From the NCBI GenBank assembly GCA_019426215.1, contig CM033393.1, positions 377,001 to 441,000 of the forward strand: a stretch of 64,000 nucleotides of DNA, read 5' to 3'. Positions 60,269 through 64,000 of this stretch are shown here, in pieces. The DNA is from Buddleja alternifolia (Eukaryota > Streptophyta > Magnoliopsida > Lamiales > Scrophulariaceae). The first letter of the stretch is position 1. Each line of letters begins with the position of its first letter. Position numbers and translations under genes: made by a program. The notes under the pieces were generated by a model. It was not told the origin of the DNA. It was given only the letters and a program-made list of their open reading frames with translations, and ran no database searches.

Positions 60269-60904
60269 TTAATCAATCTTGATCTAGTGTAAATTTTGAT
60301 TTTCTACTAGTTTGTTGGTGAAACTATGATGACTAAGTTCGATAATATTTTTGAGTGATCTTTGACAAATTTAATAATATGTATCTACTAGATTCGTTTT
60401 GTTGGATTGCTATTACGGGTTCCACCCAACGTAATCTTTTATTTAGTAAAATATAATAAGAGATCTTCTATTGTAAAATTGTGTTGCATCTTGTGTTACA
60501 TATTATGTCTGCCCGACAAGTGTATATAATCCATATTAAATTTATATTCAAGGATAAATTTTATATACATGTCATTTATATGTGAAGTATAATAAGAAAT
60601 TGCAACATTGTTTGCAATAGAAGATTCGAATTGGTAAATATATACGTGTGTGTGTTTGTCTTTCCAATTGGCTGACTTTTATTTTTTATTTATCTTCGGC
60701 TGATTTTTATGAGTTTATGGCTTCTACTTCTTCCCTAATAGGAAATTATAAATGGGCCTGAACAGAGTTCTGGGGTTGAGTTGGGCCTGAACAGGACAAG
60801 TTCAAAGCATTGTGGATTTCGATACCTATTTCACATTCCAAAAGATTGGGCTGGTTTGGGCCCATTTTACGACCATGCTGTTGACCCGGAGCGGATTTAC
60901 TATC

Positions 60905-61020
60905 CCACAATGGTGTCACATTATTGTGGGATTGACAAGTGTCCATTTAAAAAAATAGTTAATAATAATTCAAATTAAATGGACACTTGTCAATCCCACA
61001 ATAATGTGACACCATTGTGG
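60905..61020. repeat. Perfect 46-bp inverted repeat with 24-base spacer
   Basis: Arm 60905-60950 and arm 60975-61020 are exact reverse complements. The right side continues with a partial second copy of 'acaccattgtg' (61022-61035), so the structure looks like a small MITE with a duplicated end. A transcript would fold into a long perfect hairpin. Confidence 0.9.
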
Positions 61021-61035
61021 CACACCATTGTGAGA

Positions 61036-61950
61036 TAGAGGATCTGTTTCGCTGTTGACCAGTTTGGGTGTGCCCAGCGGATAGCATGATGAACTATAAG
61101 AACTTACGAACAATCGGTCGAACTAGGCTTATTTCGTAATGTGTTGGTTGAACTACAGATGACCAAATAGAGCTATATGTTTCAACGAATTTTAGAGGCA
61201 AAAAACACTTTTAATTAACTATATTTAGGAGTTGTGCCTCTTTTTCTTAATTTTTACTTTTAAGTTATCCAATGTATTTTAAGTCGGAAGACTCAAAACT
61301 AATATTTCAATATATTGTTTGTTATAGACTATTACTAGGACCCCTTTCAAGAGTGGCTTCGTTTTTGGGTCGAAACTCTAGATCTAATGTTTGAACGATC
61401 AGAGTTCTTTCCCATGTGAGGTGGATTAGAATTTGGGAGCATGGGATTGGGAGCGAGTAAGAATGCATTTTACACCAATCAAAAATCCAACTGGCCCCAC
61501 TCATTTGCTACTCTTTAGATTTATTTAGAATAAAGGGGATAATTTGAGTCTAGATATTTTTGTTATTTAGTTGGTATAAAATTGATTGGATGAATTTATT
61601 AATGTTGTACATAGTTTAGTAATTAAATGAGTTATATAATTGAAGACAGCTTGCATGAACATGGCCATGAAAAATGTGAAGTAATAAAGGTTTGTTTGAT
61701 AGAGAAAGACAAATTTAGTAGGTAGAGGCTCTCTACATTCGGAGAAGACGCCCTTTCCTCACGCTTAAATCGTCAAACTAGTCTTTGCTACTTTAATATA
61801 GTGAGAAATTTCGTCCTCTATTCAATTAATTTGTATATATATATATATATATGTGTGTGTGTGGAGAAGGTTAGATTGAATTTAGTTGCATTTTATAATA
61901 CACTTTATTCGTGATCACACTAGAAACAATTTTACATTAAATAAACATAA
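61036..61950. other. Intergenic, no gene seen
   Basis: Only short frames. A (TA)n/(TG)n microsatellite lies at 61833-61862. Confidence 0.5.
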
Positions 61951-62208
61951 GAGATAATTACACTCACACCCCCTCGATGATAGGGTAATTACACAAATCT
62001 CCTCTCACTAATTGATAATTACAAACATAACCTCTCTTGTTAAAAACTTCTTACAATTATACCCCATGTATGTGTAACAATTCTTACAATTTCACCTCTT
62101 GTAAACTTTATAAATAGACTCTTGAAGGAGAGTATTTGTAATTATCAATTAATGATGGGAAATTTGAGTAATTAGTCCATCATTAAAAGGTGTGAGTGTA
62201 ATTATCCT
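61951..62208. mobile_element. Foldback MITE, same family as 27941-28213
   Basis: Ends 'gataattacactcacacccc' and 'ggtgtgagtgtaattatcc'; the interior matches the other copy through 'aattgataattacaaacata' and 'acaattcttacaatt'. Confidence 0.8.
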
Positions 62209-62387
62209 AAACATAATGTACACCATGACGTGGACTTCATATTCGAGTTGATGTAATCAGACAGACGTCATCACCATTTTAATCACCAAACACAAAAACT
62301 TCTGCCAGTGAATTTTCATGTCTGAAACTTCATTTAGGATGAATTCCAAAACATTCCCCTAGCTTTCTTCATTAACATGTTTTGGGG

Positions 62388-62840
62388 GCAAGCAAATCTC
62401 ATTTTTGGTCCGTAAGTGGGCAAGAGTACATATTTAATCTCTCACTTTATGAAAATCTCACGTTGAGTACCATAAGTTCTAAAAAATCTCAGTTTTGGTC
62501 CGTTATTCCGTCCAAAACTTAACAGTCAACTCCGTTAGTCAACATTTTGACCGACTTTTTGGGGAGATTTTGTACTTGAATGACACGTGATAATAAATGA
62601 AAACATCGTGATATTGAATATAATTCATGTGTGAGTATATTTACATCTGAATTCTCACCAAAAAAATAAGTCAAAATGTTGACTAACGGAGCTGACCGTT
62701 AAGTTTTAGACGAAATATTCTGTTGGAACCAAAAGTGAGACTTTTTAGAACTTTTGAGACTCAATTTGAGACTTTCATAAGGGGGAGTGGACTAAATATG
62801 TACCCGTGCCCACTTACAGGACCAAAAATGAGATTAGCCC
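62388..62840. mobile_element. Long foldback MITE, about 453 bp
   Basis: Left arm 'aatctcatttttggtcc' pairs with right arm 'ggaccaaaaatgagatt', and pairing continues for about 190 bases (for example 'gttagtcaacattttgac' with 'gtcaaaatgttgactaac'). No coding capacity. Confidence 0.8.
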
Positions 62841-62977
62841 TAAGTATTGAATGTTCTCAAGTCTCCTAGGCTGATGGGTCTTGTAAATGATCATATAAAA
62901 AAATTGATTTATTCATTTTGCAAATTATATTTGAATTTGAATCAAAAAAATTATTTTATAAGAAGTTTCTAATTGTT

Positions 62978-63215
62978 TAGAGGGATAATCACATAAAACT
63001 TCCTCTTACAATGTGTGCTTACCAAAAAAAAAAAAACCTTAATTTTTTTTAAATTATCAACACCCGAGGCCTAATTGTGAGGCTTTAAGGGTTGCATTGT
63101 AAGAATAGAGAGGTGTAATTGTGAGAAATACCGTACATGAAGGGATTTTTATATAATTTCAAAAAGAGTGATAGAGTTGTTTAATTACAGGGAAGGTTTG
63201 TGTAATTTTCGTTGT
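62978..63215. repeat. Possible diverged MITE of the 27941 family
   Basis: Contains 'gggataatcacataaaacttcc' on the left and 'gggaaggtttgtgtaatttt' on the right, echoing the family ends. Borders are uncertain. Confidence 0.35.
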
Positions 63216-63272
63216 ATTATATTCCTGCCAACTGCCGAGTCAACACTGCAATACCGACACAAAGACACGCAT

Positions 63273-63289
63273 GCCCCCCCCCCCCCCCC
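63273..63289. repeat. Poly-C tract
   Basis: A run of C residues of uncertain true length. Confidence 0.8.
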
Positions 63290-63688
63290 TCCTTGGCCGG
63301 TGTTCACACGTAACTATTATTAATGTTAATAATGTATTTCATCCCCAATATTATCGAACTTTTACAATTTTGGCACTTTCCACGCAATTTCTTACGTAGA
63401 TATTTTTTTTTTGAACACATGTAGATATTAGTAAAAGTAGCTATTGATTTTTTATCTTTTGCATTTATGTGCGGTTGCATTAATATGGAAAAATTTATGG
63501 TGCACTCGATCCATTGAAGCATTCTAACATAAATATGTGGTAATGATGGCATCGATTCCAATGGTTTGGGTGTACCATAGAATTACCCCATTAATATGCA
63601 TTTACACCCTAGATCAAATATATCCTCTTTTTCTCCTCATTTTTGATGGATAATATGTCTTTATGATATGAGCCACAAAAACCAAATG

Positions 63689-63852
63689 GGTGATATTTGA
63701 TGATTTCCGGGAGTTTTAACTCCCAAAAAATATCCACCATACAATTTGAAAATACGTGTGGGGTCTATCAAAATATATATATATATATTATTATGTTTTA
63801 AATGGTGGATAGGTTTCGGGAGTTGTACTCCCAACGCTACCAAGTATCACCA
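63689..63852. mobile_element. Foldback MITE, intact relative of the split element 28347-32068
   Basis: Inverted ends around 'gggagttttaactccc' and 'cgggagttgtactccc', with outer 'ggtgatatttg' and 'caagtatcacc', and a TA-rich centre at 63772-63790. The same terminal motif and the 'tatccaccat' block occur in 28347-28436 and 31990-32068. Confidence 0.7.
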
Positions 63853-64000
63853 AGACCAAATCTATAACATGGAAACAAAAACAAGATAAGCCTGGCAAAC
63901 AAAAGAGACAAAAACAACCAATCACTCCTTCTTATCAAAAAAAAAAAAAAACCAACCACGCCTTCTCATCATCTTCCTTGCCTCTCTTACTCTGTGTTCA

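Noticed and set aside
1..64000. tRNA, rRNA or snoRNA genes
   Set aside because: I looked for B-box-like GGTTCGA..CC and rRNA core motifs and saw none that fit; a tRNAscan-SE or Infernal run would be decisive.

Overview
The window is nuclear DNA of a flowering plant, most likely a eudicot; the species cannot be resolved from sequence alone. The evidence is GT-AG introns in multi-exon genes, plant gene families (a GDSL esterase/lipase, a VQ-motif protein, a plant-type CDCA7-like zinc-finger protein, a CLPTM1 homologue), AT-rich intergenic DNA and a dense mixture of plant transposon types (Copia and Ty3/Gypsy LTR elements, L1-type LINEs, CACTA, hAT, PIF/Harbinger and Mutator-like MITEs). There is no bacterial, organellar or viral gene cluster.

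Left part (1-32 kb): a three-copy tandem GDSL esterase/lipase family sits in a transposon nest. Copy 1 (5989-6732) has lost its start codon, carries a hAT MITE with an exact 8-bp duplication, and is cut in exon 1 by a Copia LTR. Copy 2 (12361-13834) is complete: five exons, 357 residues, all catalytic blocks present. Copy 3 (20166 to about 26980) has a frameshift, a 5.18-kb Ty3-type element in exon 1 (5-bp duplication) and a last exon shredded and interleaved with CACTA sequence. All three share a recognisable promoter. Between copies 2 and 3 lies a 5.2-kb composite with Harbinger-like ends that contains a 1.07-kb long-inverted-repeat element and a 1.35-kb CACTA element. From 28.3 to 32.1 kb there is a three-level nest: foldback MITE, then Mutator-like element, then solo LTR (5-bp duplication).

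Middle (32-38.4 kb): a Tourist-like MITE (TAA duplication) is split by a nearly identical-LTR Copia element with one open reading frame of about 1467 residues. Its frame is intact, but two catalytic aspartates (integrase and reverse transcriptase) appear substituted.

Right part (40.8-60.3 kb): an ordinary genic stretch. It holds a 12-exon CLPTM1-family membrane protein (40898-47037), a 5-exon CDCA7-like zf-4CXXC_R1 protein (48009-50200), a convergent intronless VQ protein (51273-50674, minus strand) with a cluster of W-box motifs upstream, and a small acidic plant protein of unknown function (59699-60268). Two dead LINE copies (53691-56917 plus; about 57319-58935 minus) lie between them. The last 3 kb is MITE-rich intergenic DNA.

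I saw no undescribed gene system. The most unusual structures are the interleaved exon-5/CACTA patchwork of the third GDSL copy, the inverted core of two related Mutator-like elements, and the open-frame Copia element with altered catalytic residues. Exon coordinates were derived by hand from splice consensus, frame and family alignment from memory; no database search was possible.
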